This document shows, in pieces, positions 8,875 through 18,555 of a DNA stretch of 46,625 nt. The notes beneath the pieces are model-generated. The model searched no databases. It saw only the letters and a list, made by a program, of their open reading frames with translations, and was not told where the DNA came from. Each line of letters opens with the position of its first letter. Position 1 is the first letter of the stretch. This DNA comes from Pirellulaceae bacterium (lineage in GTDB: Bacteria > Planctomycetota > Planctomycetia > Pirellulales > Pirellulaceae). Where the stretch lies: positions 1 to 46,625 of the forward strand of contig JANQLU010000022.1 of the NCBI GenBank assembly GCA_028280445.1. The letters are read 5' to 3'. Both the position numbers and the translations under genes were made by a program.

Positions 8875-9615
8875 ATGTCAAATTCTGCTTCGCAACAACC
8901 GGCATTGGAAAATACTTACGTGATTATTCCGATGTTGAATGAACAGGAGTCCATTGCTCTGGTGCTCGCTGATTTGCCTGAGGTTGCCCAAGTCATTGTG
9001 GTTGACAATGGTTCGACCGACGATGGCCCCGACATTGCTCGCCAACATGGTGCATTAGTAATCCATGAACCACAGCGCGGCTACGGCCAGGCATGTTTGA
9101 CCGGGATTGCGGAGGTCGACAAACAACTGGACGACGATCCTGAACAAAAACTTACGGCGATAGTTGCGTTTATCGACGGTGATTATAGCGATCATCCCGA
9201 CGAGATTGTGAATTTGATTGCGCCGATCGCCAGTGGCGAATTCGATTTTGTTGTCGGTTCACGATCTCGAGGCCAGCGAGAATCCGGTGCAATGCATTTT
9301 CAGGCGATTTTTGGAAATTGGCTGGCCTGTACTTTGATGCGGATTTTCTGGGGCGCAAAATACACGGATCTGGGGCCTTTTCGTACGATTCGTTACGAAA
9401 CGTTAAAAGACCTGGAAATGAAGGATCAGAATTACGGCTGGACCATCGAAATGCAGATCAAAGCCGTGAAAAAGAAATGTAGAATCAAAGAAATTCCTGT
9501 TTCTTATCGTCAGCGAATTGGTGTCAGTAAGATTAGTGGGACCATTTCAGGTACGATAAAAGCCGGGTACAAAATACTTTTCACCATTTTTAAATACCGT
9601 TTCGGTTTTGGATAA
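8875..9615 (+). CDS. GT2-family glycosyltransferase
   Basis: 246 residues from ATG 8875. An in-frame ATG at 8821 would add a poorly conserved 18-residue leader. A GT-A fold is clear: VIIPMLNEQESI at the N-terminus, VIVVDNGSTDDG for nucleotide-sugar binding, the FIDGDYSDHPDE metal/nucleotide motif, FVVGSRSRG, and YGWTIEMQIKAV toward the acceptor side. No transmembrane domain follows, so it is probably a peripheral cytoplasmic enzyme. It resembles polyprenyl/dolichyl-phosphate hexosyltransferases. That would suit supply of a lipid-linked sugar to the divergent GT-C enzyme, though this pairing is inferred. The rhodanese gene starts 16 bases downstream. Confidence 0.82.
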   Translation: MSNSASQQPALENTYVIIPMLNEQESIALVLADLPEVAQVIVVDNGSTDDGPDIARQHGALVIHEPQRGYGQACLTGIAEVDKQLDDDPEQKLTAIVAFIDGDYSDHPDEIVNLIAPIASGEFDFVVGSRSRGQRESGAMHFQAIFGNWLACTLMRIFWGAKYTDLGPFRTIRYETLKDLEMKDQNYGWTIEMQIKAVKKKCRIKEIPVSYRQRIGVSKISGTISGTIKAGYKILFTIFKYRFGFG

Positions 9616-9631
9616 CGCGGAAAGGATGATG

Positions 9632-10633
9632 ATGTCTTCAGGAAAATCCGCCTTCGTGCTGTTCGTCGCTTTTTCAATTGCACTGCAATCGGGATGCTAC
9701 TTCACAAACTCCGAGACGTCCGACGACGTCAAATCCAAACAGGAAAAAAAACAACAGCAACAAGACAAAACCAAAAAAACTGGTCAATCCAAAACCCTGG
9801 CACCGCTGATTGCGGTCGACGGTTTGAAAAAAATTCTGGGCGATGACAAAGTTTGCATTATCGAACTGGGCAGCGACCAGGCCGAGTTCGACAAAGGGCA
9901 TATCGAAGGCGCTCGGTTTGTCCATTGGGTCAACGATATCACGGATCTGAATGAAGCCGAACGTTACAACATTACGAGCAAATCGTCGTTTGAAAAACTG
10001 CTTTCGCGCCTCGGCATTGAACATGACTCCCACATCATTTTGTATGACGATTTCAATAGCCGTTTGTCCACGCGAATGTTCTGGACTTTGAAATATTATG
10101 GACATCCTCAGGTCCAAGTCCTCGACGGCGGTAAAGGGCTGTGGGCCAAATCACAAGCCTTGACTAAAAACAAAACGACAATCAAAGCCTCGAAGTATGT
10201 GATCGAGAAAGTTCGAAACGACATTAAAATCGACATGAAAACGATCGCGTCCGATTTGCAAAGCCGCCGCTACCAACTCCTGGATGGCCGTCCCGCCGAA
10301 CAATACACCGGTGAAAAACCCGGTAAGGTTTATCACACTGGTACGCCACACAAAAAGAAAGGGCATATTCCAGGCGCCGTGAACATTTGCTGGAAAGAAA
10401 ATTTTAACGAAGATGGAACGTTCAAATCGGCCGCCGAACTCAAAAAGCTCTATGAAAAACGTGGAATCAAGCCCCAGCGAGCGACGGTCACCTACTGCAA
10501 CGAAGGGCTCCATGCCGCCCCTCCATGGTTTGTTTTGACCGAATTGCTGGGTGCCGAGAACGTCAAATTGTACGACGATTCCATGTGCGAATGGGCCAAT
10601 TCTGACAAGCCCGTTGTGAAATCAAAAAAATAA
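9632..10633 (+). CDS. rhodanese-type sulfurtransferase lipoprotein
   Basis: 333 residues from the third of three tandem ATGs (9626, 9629, 9632). The third gives a six-base gap to AAAGG. Residues 1-22 form a signal peptide ending LQSGC, a lipobox-like site with Cys22. A Lys/Gln-rich linker follows. Two rhodanese domains come next: an N-terminal one (FDKGHIEGARFVHW, about 85-180) and a C-terminal one (GHIPGAVNICW, then Cys289 in TYCNEGLHAAP). The tandem layout and active Cys in the second domain match thiosulfate/mercaptopyruvate sulfurtransferases. The first domain has Asp at the equivalent loop (ILYDDFNSR), as is usual for the inactive copy. The loop CNEGLHA differs from the common CRxGxRA. 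Envelope sulfur transfer is likely; the donor is unknown. Confidence 0.8.
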   Translation: MSSGKSAFVLFVAFSIALQSGCYFTNSETSDDVKSKQEKKQQQQDKTKKTGQSKTLAPLIAVDGLKKILGDDKVCIIELGSDQAEFDKGHIEGARFVHWVNDITDLNEAERYNITSKSSFEKLLSRLGIEHDSHIILYDDFNSRLSTRMFWTLKYYGHPQVQVLDGGKGLWAKSQALTKNKTTIKASKYVIEKVRNDIKIDMKTIASDLQSRRYQLLDGRPAEQYTGEKPGKVYHTGTPHKKKGHIPGAVNICWKENFNEDGTFKSAAELKKLYEKRGIKPQRATVTYCNEGLHAAPPWFVLTELLGAENVKLYDDSMCEWANSDKPVVKSKK

Positions 10634-10788
10634 GATTTTGCTCCTCCGACCCTCACGTCAATTAAAATCGAACTAGGTATGATGGTATTCTGACCACGTC
10701 GTGAGCTTTCAATGCTATCCTGTCTCAAGGCGACTACGAGCAGCGTATCGTTCATCAAATGATTTCTTGTTTTAATTCTGGGTTTTCA

Positions 10789-12483
10789 ATGCCAAGGTAC
10801 TTTCGATTTCGTGCCCTAATCGTATTTTGCGCACTGCTGATTCCAATCGTTGGATGTCAAAAAAAACTTCAGGAGTTTCGTGAAAAAGCTCCCCGTCCTG
10901 TTTCCGTGTTACCACTGCAACAATCCAAACCCGATTCGGCGTTTGTTGTTTCCGGATTGGTCAAATCGTGGAAGACCGAAAAAATTGGATTCGAGGTCGC
11001 CGGTCGATTGCAATGGGTTTTAGAACCGGGAAGAAATATCGATGGGAATCTGCGTGATTCTCAAGGCGTGCTGATTCGAAAAGGCACGCCGTTGGCAAAA
11101 ATTGATACAGAGCGATTCGATGTTGCCGTTAAATCCGCGAAAGCTGCATTAGATGTTGCCACTTCAGAAATGAAAGTCGCAGAGATCAAAAAAGATACGA
11201 CGATCCCCAAAGATATCGAAACTGCCAAAGAAGACGTCAAACTGGCACAAACCAATTTTGATCGTCTGAAATCGCTGCGAGCTCAAAACGCCGTTTCTCA
11301 AACGGAATTCGACAACGCTTCGAACCAATTGAAAAATCAACAGGCGCGGTTGAGTAATCTGGAAGCGTCGTTGCGACAAGCCAACGCCGAATTCGAAGCG
11401 GCTGAGGCACGCGTCAACAGCGCGAAACAGACTTTGGCTGACGCCGAGCGCGATCAAAAAAATACGACACTGTACGCTTCGTACAACGGGCAAATCTCCG
11501 AGGTCGACGTCGTCCCAGGAAGCGTGGTGACCAGCGGTTCACCGATTTTAACTTTACAAATGATGGATCCCATCAAAGTGGAAATCGAAGTTTCCGCTGA
11601 GCTTTCGCGCGAACTCCAACGTCGGCGGCAAGTACCAGTTTCATTTACATTGCCCGACGGCACGACCAAAGAGCAAAATGCATTTGTCTATTTGGTCGAT
11701 CCCAGTGCCGATGCGTCCACGCGTACGTTTACCGTGACACTATTGATTATTAACGACGACTACCGCCCGGCGTTGCCCGAGGCGATTCGATCCGAGCGGC
11801 TGGCACGCACTCAGGATGCCTGGCCACTGAACATTGGCCAAATTATTGGCGAAGACGGAGGGCATTTTTTCGTTGAACAGGGTGCCATCGTGACCGAAGG
11901 CGATTCGTCTTATGTCTGGGTGATCCAAAATCTCAGCTTTGGCGAAACGTTTCCAGAGATCGTCAAAGTAAAACGGGAAAAAGTGATCCTCGGCCAGGTG
12001 CTCATTCCGTTTTTAGGAAACTGGAATTTTCAACAACTCACTTTCGAAAACAAATCGATCAAGCCAACAAACATTATCGCTGGCAAGCTGGAATTTACAG
12101 ATATCCCAAAATCGGAGTGGGACGGCGAAACCGTTTATATCGATTCGGGAAACCAATGGATGTTGCGGCCCGGTGATTTAGTCAGCGCGAATATTGATGC
12201 GGAACAAACAAAACCCGGTTTTTACGTACCGGTCGAAGCGATCTACGAAGACATTGGCTCGACTTATGTTTTCGTCGATGACAATGGGAAGGCCAAAAAA
12301 ACCGAAATCAATGCAATACTGCCAACGAAACTCGAAACAGGATCGATGATCCGTATCGAGGCGACTGGTGACAACCAATTGACAGCCGGAATGCGGATTG
12401 TCGTTGGTGGCGTCCATTACTTGAACGATGGAGATGCGATCAATGTCGTCAAAGTCTTGACTGGCAAAGGAGGTCAGAAATGA
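10789..12483 (+). CDS. RND efflux periplasmic adaptor (HlyD/MFP) lipoprotein
   Basis: 564 residues from ATG 10789. The in-frame ATG at 10759 would add ten residues before the signal peptide. Residues 1-23 are a lipoprotein signal ending IPIVGC (Cys23). The lipoyl half-motif (GFEVAGRLQWV, then GTPLAKIDTERF) flanks a long coiled coil of about 110-250 rich in Ala, Lys, Glu and Gln. The second lipoyl half is YASYNGQISEVDVVPGSVV, then beta-barrel and membrane-proximal domains. At 564 residues it is well above the usual 350-420. The extra sequence (about 335-450, after the beta-barrel start) is an insert without a recognised fold. It overlaps the pump gene by four bases (ATGA), so the two are translationally coupled. 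No outer-membrane channel gene is nearby. Confidence 0.87.
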   Translation: MPRYFRFRALIVFCALLIPIVGCQKKLQEFREKAPRPVSVLPLQQSKPDSAFVVSGLVKSWKTEKIGFEVAGRLQWVLEPGRNIDGNLRDSQGVLIRKGTPLAKIDTERFDVAVKSAKAALDVATSEMKVAEIKKDTTIPKDIETAKEDVKLAQTNFDRLKSLRAQNAVSQTEFDNASNQLKNQQARLSNLEASLRQANAEFEAAEARVNSAKQTLADAERDQKNTTLYASYNGQISEVDVVPGSVVTSGSPILTLQMMDPIKVEIEVSAELSRELQRRRQVPVSFTLPDGTTKEQNAFVYLVDPSADASTRTFTVTLLIINDDYRPALPEAIRSERLARTQDAWPLNIGQIIGEDGGHFFVEQGAIVTEGDSSYVWVIQNLSFGETFPEIVKVKREKVILGQVLIPFLGNWNFQQLTFENKSIKPTNIIAGKLEFTDIPKSEWDGETVYIDSGNQWMLRPGDLVSANIDAEQTKPGFYVPVEAIYEDIGSTYVFVDDNGKAKKTEINAILPTKLETGSMIRIEATGDNQLTAGMRIVVGGVHYLNDGDAINVVKVLTGKGGQK

Positions 12484-15400
12484 GCCTCGCTGGTTTTGCA
12501 GTCAAATATCGCCCGATCGTAATTTCGCTCGTCCTTGTGTTGATGGTTTACGGCGCAATTTCGTTTATGACCATGCCACGCCGCGAAGACCCGCCGTTTA
12601 CCATTCGAGTGTGTGTCATTTCAACACGCTGGCCCGGTGCACCTGCCGAAAAAGTCGAAGAATTGGTGACGGACAAAATCGAACAGGAAGTCAACAAGAT
12701 CGAAGAAGTCAAAATTGTTCGTTCAACGTCGTTGCAAGGTCAATCAACCGTCTTTGTCGAGCTCAACGATAAAATTCATCCGTCGGATATTCAAAATGTT
12801 TGGGACAAAGTTCGCGCACACGTCAAACTCGCCCGCATGCCCGATAACTCCGTGCAACCGATTGTTAACGATGAGTTTGGGGATACCGCCGTGCTGGTGT
12901 TGGCCGTTCATCAGATTCCAGTACACGGTCGATCTGAGGTTCGTGAGCAGGACGCCTACACGCTACGGGAATTGGAAGTATTTGCAGAGGAAATCGAAGA
13001 CGCATTGCGATTGCTGCCAGGCGTTGCCAAAGTCGACAAATTTGGTGTCCGCGACGAAGCGATCTACATTGAATCCGATCTTGGAAACTGGTCACAAATT
13101 GCGTTGACAACGCAGGCGCTCGAACGTCTGGCGGCTGAGCGAAATATCATCGAACCGGGCGGTCAGATTTCAACGGATTCAGGCCACTACTCGGTGAAAC
13201 CGGGCGGTGAGTTCGATGCCATCTCGGAAATCCTACGAATTGGCAGCGTGGTTCAGTCGGGCGACGAAGAAAACAGTGTTTATCTTATCAATTTGGGGCT
13301 AACGGTCGTGCGCGGGTACGAAGATCCACCGCGGTACATTTGCCGATTCGGCGATGTCGAGCGTTCAGCGCCAGCGATCGCGCTGGGGATCACGATGAAA
13401 TCCGGATCAAATATCATCGATATTTGTGAGCGCTGCAAAAAACGGGTCAAGGAGTTGATCGAACTAGAGCAGCGTTTGCCTGCCGATATCGTGGCCGTGC
13501 CGGTGTCGGATCAATCGGAAAACGTCAGCGCCAAAATCAATGATGTGATCATCAACATGATCCAGGCGATTACCATCGTGGTTGCCGTCGTCTTTTTAGT
13601 CGTTGGGTTTCGAACATCGATCGTGATGGCGGCCAATATTCCTATCGTTGTCATTGCGACCATTGGAATTGTGACGTTTTTCAACGTACAACTTGAGCAA
13701 ATCTCACTGGCGGCATTGATCATCTCGCTCGGCTTGCTCGTAGACAATGCGGTTCAAGTTTGTGATCAAGCGCGCACCAATCAAATTGCCGGAATGAAAC
13801 CGTTTCGCGCGGCGATCCAAGGCGCGACGACGCTGTCCATTCCGATGTTGGTCGGAACGTTGACGACGATGGCCGCGTTTCTGCCGATGTTGGTTGCACT
13901 CGATGGTGGATCGGCTGAATACGTTTACAGTCTCCCGGTAACCGTTTCAACGACGTTGGCCGTCAGTTGGATGTTGGCGATGACTTTTTGCGTAATCCTC
14001 GCAGGCATTTTTATTCGAGTTCCCGATGCGGATCGACCCGCTTCGCCGATTGTCAGGCTGATCAATATGTTTGTCAAAACCAAACGAGCCAACGATCCAA
14101 AATCGAAACGAGATGACCGCAATCTGATTTATGCGCTTTATCGCGCGGCAGCCAAACCGGCGATTCGATACAAATGGCTCACGCTCGGCATCTGTGTCGG
14201 GCTCATCGCGTTGATCATGACGTTGCCGGTAAGTTCCGAGTTTTTTCCAGAAGCCGATCGCGATCAGTTTGCCGTCAAAGTTCATTTGCCGGAAACATCA
14301 ACGATCGAACAAACGGATGAAATTGCCAAACAAGTCGAGGAAGTCATTCGGAAGCTGAGTCCTGTCGGCGACGACGAAGTGCATTTTAATAACAAACCAC
14401 AGCGACTCCGGGCGATGCGCACCATGGTCGGCGGCGGCGGTTCGCGCTGGCATCTCGCTTGGGATCCCGAACCGACGACACGAAACTACGCCGAAATTCT
14501 CGTCCGGACCACCGATGGTCGTTATACCAACGATTTCGCGGAACGCGTGCGAGAAGTTTGCGAGCGAGGTGACAAAGATCTTGGCATCAAACCCATCGTC
14601 GGAGCCCGCATTGTGCCGGTCAGGTTGGCGCTTGGTCCGCCCGCCGATCCACTGTTGTTACGTGTCATCGGCAACGGGTTTGCCGATATCAATACGCTCA
14701 GAAAAACGAGTCATCAACTGGAACAAATTGTCAACGCACAGCCGGAAACCTGGAATGTCAACAATTCCTGGGGCGTCAATGGATACCAGGTTGGTGTAGA
14801 AATCAACGAAGATCTCGCTACGTTATCCGGGATTACAAATTCGCAAGTGGCTCGGACGTTGAACAGTTACTACTCCGGACTCAAGTTGACGGAGTTTCGT
14901 GAAGGGGATCATCAGGTTCCCATTTATTTCCGATTGCAACCCGAGGATCGCGAGTCCATTAGCGGTTTGCGTGAATCGTTTGTCGAGGGAGATAAAGGCA
15001 AAATTCCACTGTCGGCATTGGCTGATTTTATTTTCTCCTGGGAACCGGCAAAGATCCAACGTCGAAACATGAATCGTGTGATCGAAGTCAGCGCGAGAAT
15101 GGAACCGGGCGTGACAGGCAACGATGTCGTGGATCGCGTGTTGAATTCCGAAGAATTTAAGGAACTAGAAAGATCTTTGCCGGCCGGATATTGGATCGAA
15201 CCGGGTGGTTCTTACGCCGAAAGCGCAGAAGCGTCGGGCAAGATGGCCATTTCGTTTCTGATTTCATTTTTGTTGATCATCTTTTGCCTGGTGATTCAAT
15301 ACAACGGTTGGGCCAAACCATTGATCATTCTTGGGACGTTACCCATGGCATTGGCCGGTGCCTGGCTGGGACTTTACCTGACCGATAATGCACTTGGGTT

Positions 15401-15821
15401 TATGCCACAATTAGGCATCCTGGCGTTGTTCGGGATCGTCTTGAATACCGCCATCATATTCGTTGAGTTTGCCGACATCCTGGTTGCGAACAAAGTTGAG
15501 CATGCGTCGTCCGATCCAACGGCACCGATCGCCGGATTAACACGGGATCAATTCCACGAATGCTTGGTAGGCGCTGGGCAACAGCGGATGCTGCCCATTT
15601 TCCTGACTACTGCGACGACGGTGGGGGGACTGTTGCCGTTGGCGTTGAGTGGTGGTCCACTGTGGGTTGGATTGGCCTGGTGCATGATTGTCGGGCTGTT
15701 GTTCACTACGGTACTGACGTTGTTCGTGGTTCCAGCGCTGTACGCGGTACTGGTCGAAACTTTTCGCATTCGTCCGATCCCCGTGCCCGATGTGGCAGAT
15801 GAACCGGTCCAAATCGATTGA
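12480..15821 (+). CDS. RND-family efflux pump (AcrB/MexF-like permease)
   Basis: 1113 residues, the normal size for an inner-membrane RND transporter. The N-terminal helix is followed by MPRREDPPFTIRV and the porter domain. TM2-6 begin near VIINMIQAITIVVAVVFLVV. A second half repeats the layout, ending with TM8-12 (ISFLISFLLIIFCLVIQYNG onward). In TM4 the relay motif reads GLLVDNA (Asp422-Asn423) where AcrB has Asp-Asp. In TM10 the residue equivalent to AcrB Lys940 appears to be Asn989 (GIVLNTAIIF). One acidic relay residue therefore remains, so proton coupling may differ from AcrB. It is coupled to the adaptor gene by a four-base overlap. Substrate unknown; multidrug or lipid export are both possible. 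Confidence 0.92.
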   Translation: MSLAGFAVKYRPIVISLVLVLMVYGAISFMTMPRREDPPFTIRVCVISTRWPGAPAEKVEELVTDKIEQEVNKIEEVKIVRSTSLQGQSTVFVELNDKIHPSDIQNVWDKVRAHVKLARMPDNSVQPIVNDEFGDTAVLVLAVHQIPVHGRSEVREQDAYTLRELEVFAEEIEDALRLLPGVAKVDKFGVRDEAIYIESDLGNWSQIALTTQALERLAAERNIIEPGGQISTDSGHYSVKPGGEFDAISEILRIGSVVQSGDEENSVYLINLGLTVVRGYEDPPRYICRFGDVERSAPAIALGITMKSGSNIIDICERCKKRVKELIELEQRLPADIVAVPVSDQSENVSAKINDVIINMIQAITIVVAVVFLVVGFRTSIVMAANIPIVVIATIGIVTFFNVQLEQISLAALIISLGLLVDNAVQVCDQARTNQIAGMKPFRAAIQGATTLSIPMLVGTLTTMAAFLPMLVALDGGSAEYVYSLPVTVSTTLAVSWMLAMTFCVILAGIFIRVPDADRPASPIVRLINMFVKTKRANDPKSKRDDRNLIYALYRAAAKPAIRYKWLTLGICVGLIALIMTLPVSSEFFPEADRDQFAVKVHLPETSTIEQTDEIAKQVEEVIRKLSPVGDDEVHFNNKPQRLRAMRTMVGGGGSRWHLAWDPEPTTRNYAEILVRTTDGRYTNDFAERVREVCERGDKDLGIKPIVGARIVPVRLALGPPADPLLLRVIGNGFADINTLRKTSHQLEQIVNAQPETWNVNNSWGVNGYQVGVEINEDLATLSGITNSQVARTLNSYYSGLKLTEFREGDHQVPIYFRLQPEDRESISGLRESFVEGDKGKIPLSALADFIFSWEPAKIQRRNMNRVIEVSARMEPGVTGNDVVDRVLNSEEFKELERSLPAGYWIEPGGSYAESAEASGKMAISFLISFLLIIFCLVIQYNGWAKPLIILGTLPMALAGAWLGLYLTDNALGFMPQLGILALFGIVLNTAIIFVEFADILVANKVEHASSDPTAPIAGLTRDQFHECLVGAGQQRMLPIFLTTATTVGGLLPLALSGGPLWVGLAWCMIVGLLFTTVLTLFVVPALYAVLVETFRIRPIPVPDVADEPVQID

Positions 15822-15887
15822 GAGCGTCCGCATAATCCGGCGACTCATGATCGTGAAGAATTGAAGTAGGTATGTGACCGTATTGTC

Positions 15888-15921
15888 GTGGCGTGTTTCT
15901 CGCATTGGGAATACACGCCAC
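15888..15921. terminator. GC-rich hairpin between RND and transporter genes
   Basis: GTGGCGTGT (15888-15896) pairs perfectly with ACACGCCAC (15913-15921) over a 16-base loop. No T-run follows. It lies 67 bases after the RND stop and 49 bases before ATG 15970, so it could end the first transcript or sit in the leader of the second. Confidence 0.35.
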
Positions 15922-15969
15922 TTGCACTACACTACTCTTTTCCAGTTTCATGGCGCTTGTGAATTCAGA

Positions 15970-18186
15970 ATGAGTACGAACGAGTCGACAGTGAGGTCGA
16001 CCCCTAGCCGAGAAAGCGACGCCGCGAAGTTTGGTTCTTTTGGTGGTGTGTTTACACCATGCACGTTGACGATTCTCGGCGTCATCATGTTTTTGCGATT
16101 CGGTTATGTGGTTGGCAACACCGGGTTGGTTTATGCGCTGTTGATTCTACTGGCCGCAAAAGCTATTACAGTGCTCACCACTTTGTCGTTGTCTGCCATT
16201 GCAACCAACACAAAAATCGAGGGCGGCGGCGCATATTTTTTGATTAGCCGAAGTTTGGGTGTTGAGTTTGGCGGTGCGATTGGCGTCGTGTTTTTTCTGG
16301 CACAGGCGATCTCGGTTTCCATGTACGTCATTGGTTTTACCGAAGCGTTTATGGCGGTGACCGGAAACGCACTTGAGTTTAAATGGGTCGCGATCGCTAC
16401 CAATTTTGCAGTTTTTATCTGCGTCTATATCGGGGCCGGTTGGACGATCAAAGTTCAGTATTTTATTCTTGCCATCCTTGGAGCGTCGCTCGTTTCGTTT
16501 TTCATCGGCGGCATCGGAGATTTCCAGTGGGCAAATATAACGGCGAACGTTTCGTCATCATTTGTCGATGGCGAAAATCACTTCACCATGTTTGCTTTGT
16601 TTTTCCCAGCCGTGACGGGCATCATGGCCGGTGCCAACATGTCGGGTGATCTAAAAAATCCAGGTAAAAGTATACCCAATGGAACGCTTTGGGCGATTGT
16701 TGCGACCGCACTGGTCTATGCGACCATGGCGTTTTTTCTGGCTGGAACGCGGACGTCGGGTGAATTAACGTCGAACAATCTCATCATCTCAGATATTGCT
16801 CAGTGGCCAATTTTGATCACCGCAGGTGTTTTTGCAGCAACCTTGTCCAGCGCGTTGGGCAGTATGATGGGCGCGCCAAGGATTCTCCAAGCGTTGGCGC
16901 GCGATAATATTTTTCCATCCCTGAAATTTTTTGGTGCGGGGGCGGGACAGTCGAGCGAACCGCGACGGGCCATCATTTTGACATTCATCCTGTCATCCGG
17001 ATGCATTTTGGCGGCGGATCTCAACTCCATCGCTCCGCTGATCACCATGGCATTCATGATCACTTATGGAACGCTCAATCTCGCGACGTTTTACGAGGGA
17101 ATCACGCGCAATCCAAGTTACCGACCAACGTTTCGCTACAGTCACTGGGTGACATCATTGTTAGGCGCGGCAGGCTGTGTTTCAGTAATGTTTTTGATCA
17201 ACCGAAACTGGGCGATCGTTTCCATTTTGATCATGACCGCAATCTATTTTTTGATTTATCGAAAACAAATGGAGTCGCGGTGGGGCGATTTAAACAGCGG
17301 ATTGTTGTTCGAACGGACGCGGCGAAATCTTCTGCGGCTCGAAAAACACCTGTATCATCCCAAAAACTGGCGGCCGATCGTGCTGGCAATGAGCGGCGGG
17401 TGGACGCGACCGCACCTGGCATTGATCGGTCATTGGCTCACCAGTGGATGCGGCATTTTGAGTTTGGGACAAGTCATTCAAGGGGATGTCGAAGACCGCG
17501 TTGACCGAATTATCAACCAAGAGGAGTTGTTAGAAAAATTTATCGCCGAAGAAAAACTGGAGGCGTTTCCAAATATCGTTGCCGCTCCATCGGTGATCGA
17601 AGGCATCGAGTACTTGGTCCAGTGTGGTGGTCTCGGTGCAGTGCGTCCGAACACCTTGCTAATGGGTTGGCCGGACGAAGTCGGCAAGGCGGAGGTGGTT
17701 GTGTCGTCGGTGCGCGTCATTGCGGCGCTACGACGCAACATTGTGATTGCCAAATGGGACGAAGAGGTCAACGATCCGCGCGTGACACCGTCTGGCTCCA
17801 TTGACGTTTGGTGGCGGGGAAGAAAAAACGGCGAACTGATGTTGTTGTTGGCTCATTTAATGAAACAAAACGCGCAGTGGCGAAATCGCACGATTCGATT
17901 GATGCGAGTGGTTAGTGATGATGCCGCATTGGACGATGTCCGTACGCACCTGGATGAACTGTCTGCCAATTCACGAATCGATGCGGACTCGCACGTTTTT
18001 GTTTCAAAAGATCCCGTTTTGGAGATTCAGAAACAGTCTTCCCTGGCTGCGGTTACCATACTTGGTTTTGAAATGCCCGACGAAGGGAGCGAAGCCGAGT
18101 TTTATCAACAAATGACCAGGCTTTCCAATAATTTGTCACGCGTGTTGTTTGTTAACAGCACCGGCAATATGAAACTGGAATCTTGA
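15970..18186 (+). CDS. SLC12-type cation-chloride cotransporter (APC superfamily)
   Basis: 738 residues from ATG 15970. The longer in-frame start at 15874 runs through the hairpin and looks non-coding. Residues about 15-450 form twelve hydrophobic helices, beginning FGGVFTPCTLTILGVIMFLR, which matches the first helix of Na-K-Cl and K-Cl cotransporters. GGAYFLISRSLG and FFPAVTGIMAGANMSGDLKN are also hallmarks. The last ~280 residues are a soluble domain, as in eukaryotic SLC12 proteins, with LIGHWLTSGCGILSLGQVI. Bacterial members import or export K+/Na+ with Cl- or amino acids; the actual substrate cannot be read. The following CBS-domain gene might be a regulator, but it has its own promoter. 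Confidence 0.85.
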   Translation: MSTNESTVRSTPSRESDAAKFGSFGGVFTPCTLTILGVIMFLRFGYVVGNTGLVYALLILLAAKAITVLTTLSLSAIATNTKIEGGGAYFLISRSLGVEFGGAIGVVFFLAQAISVSMYVIGFTEAFMAVTGNALEFKWVAIATNFAVFICVYIGAGWTIKVQYFILAILGASLVSFFIGGIGDFQWANITANVSSSFVDGENHFTMFALFFPAVTGIMAGANMSGDLKNPGKSIPNGTLWAIVATALVYATMAFFLAGTRTSGELTSNNLIISDIAQWPILITAGVFAATLSSALGSMMGAPRILQALARDNIFPSLKFFGAGAGQSSEPRRAIILTFILSSGCILAADLNSIAPLITMAFMITYGTLNLATFYEGITRNPSYRPTFRYSHWVTSLLGAAGCVSVMFLINRNWAIVSILIMTAIYFLIYRKQMESRWGDLNSGLLFERTRRNLLRLEKHLYHPKNWRPIVLAMSGGWTRPHLALIGHWLTSGCGILSLGQVIQGDVEDRVDRIINQEELLEKFIAEEKLEAFPNIVAAPSVIEGIEYLVQCGGLGAVRPNTLLMGWPDEVGKAEVVVSSVRVIAALRRNIVIAKWDEEVNDPRVTPSGSIDVWWRGRKNGELMLLLAHLMKQNAQWRNRTIRLMRVVSDDAALDDVRTHLDELSANSRIDADSHVFVSKDPVLEIQKQSSLAAVTILGFEMPDEGSEAEFYQQMTRLSNNLSRVLFVNSTGNMKLES

Positions 18187-18360
18187 TCTTTGTCCCTCTC
18201 GCTCACGTGGCCGATGCCACTGGCTTCGCCAGTGTTGAATAAATATGAGCGCCTTGCCGCTCAGTTCAAAGATAGTGATCGTTTAGTATTTCAATTGAAC
18301 GAAAAAAAACCATGAGCCATTGTGCAATCACTGGCTGGGGCCAGTGGCACCCATTTTAAG
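18187..18360. repeat. intergenic mosaic of repeat fragments
   Basis: Successive pieces are visible. TCCCTCTCGCTCACGTGG is related to family C at 33086. CACTGGCTTCGCCAGTG (18218-18234) is a perfect short hairpin (family D). ATGAGCGCCTTGCCGCTCA (18245-18263) is the solo family A form in reverse. CACTGGCTGGGGCCAGTG (18329-18346) is a second family D hairpin. No gene is supported here; open frames through this stretch are repeat-derived. Confidence 0.65.
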
Positions 18361-18501
18361 GGACCGGAAACGGCGCTGATGTGTTACAGAACGTGGTCTC
18401 TTACTGTCCGAGTGTTCGAACTCGCACATTTTTGTGCTGCAAGGCGTCTCGGCGTGCGAATTCGCCCATGTGTTGGATTGCGCAACGCCAAAATATTACA
18501 C

Positions 18502-18517
18502 TGGCATGACAGTTGCA
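18502..18517 (+). promoter_or_regulatory. sigma-54 (-24/-12) promoter for the CBS gene
   Basis: TGGCATGACAGTTGCA fits the sigma-54 consensus TGGCAYR-N4-TTGCW at every defined position, with the required GG-N10-GC spacing. Transcription would start near 18529, leaving a ~27-base leader before ATG 18556. The sigma-54 enhancer-binding activator is not in the window. Confidence 0.6.
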
Positions 18518-18555
18518 GAATGTCCGCCCGAAAGTAATTTGGTTCGGAGAACGCC

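Noticed and set aside
18405..18440. tRNA-like T-loop (GTTCGAAC) in the gap before the CBS gene
   Set aside because: The base after the loop does not pair with the closing G, and no acceptor, D or anticodon arm can be drawn around it.
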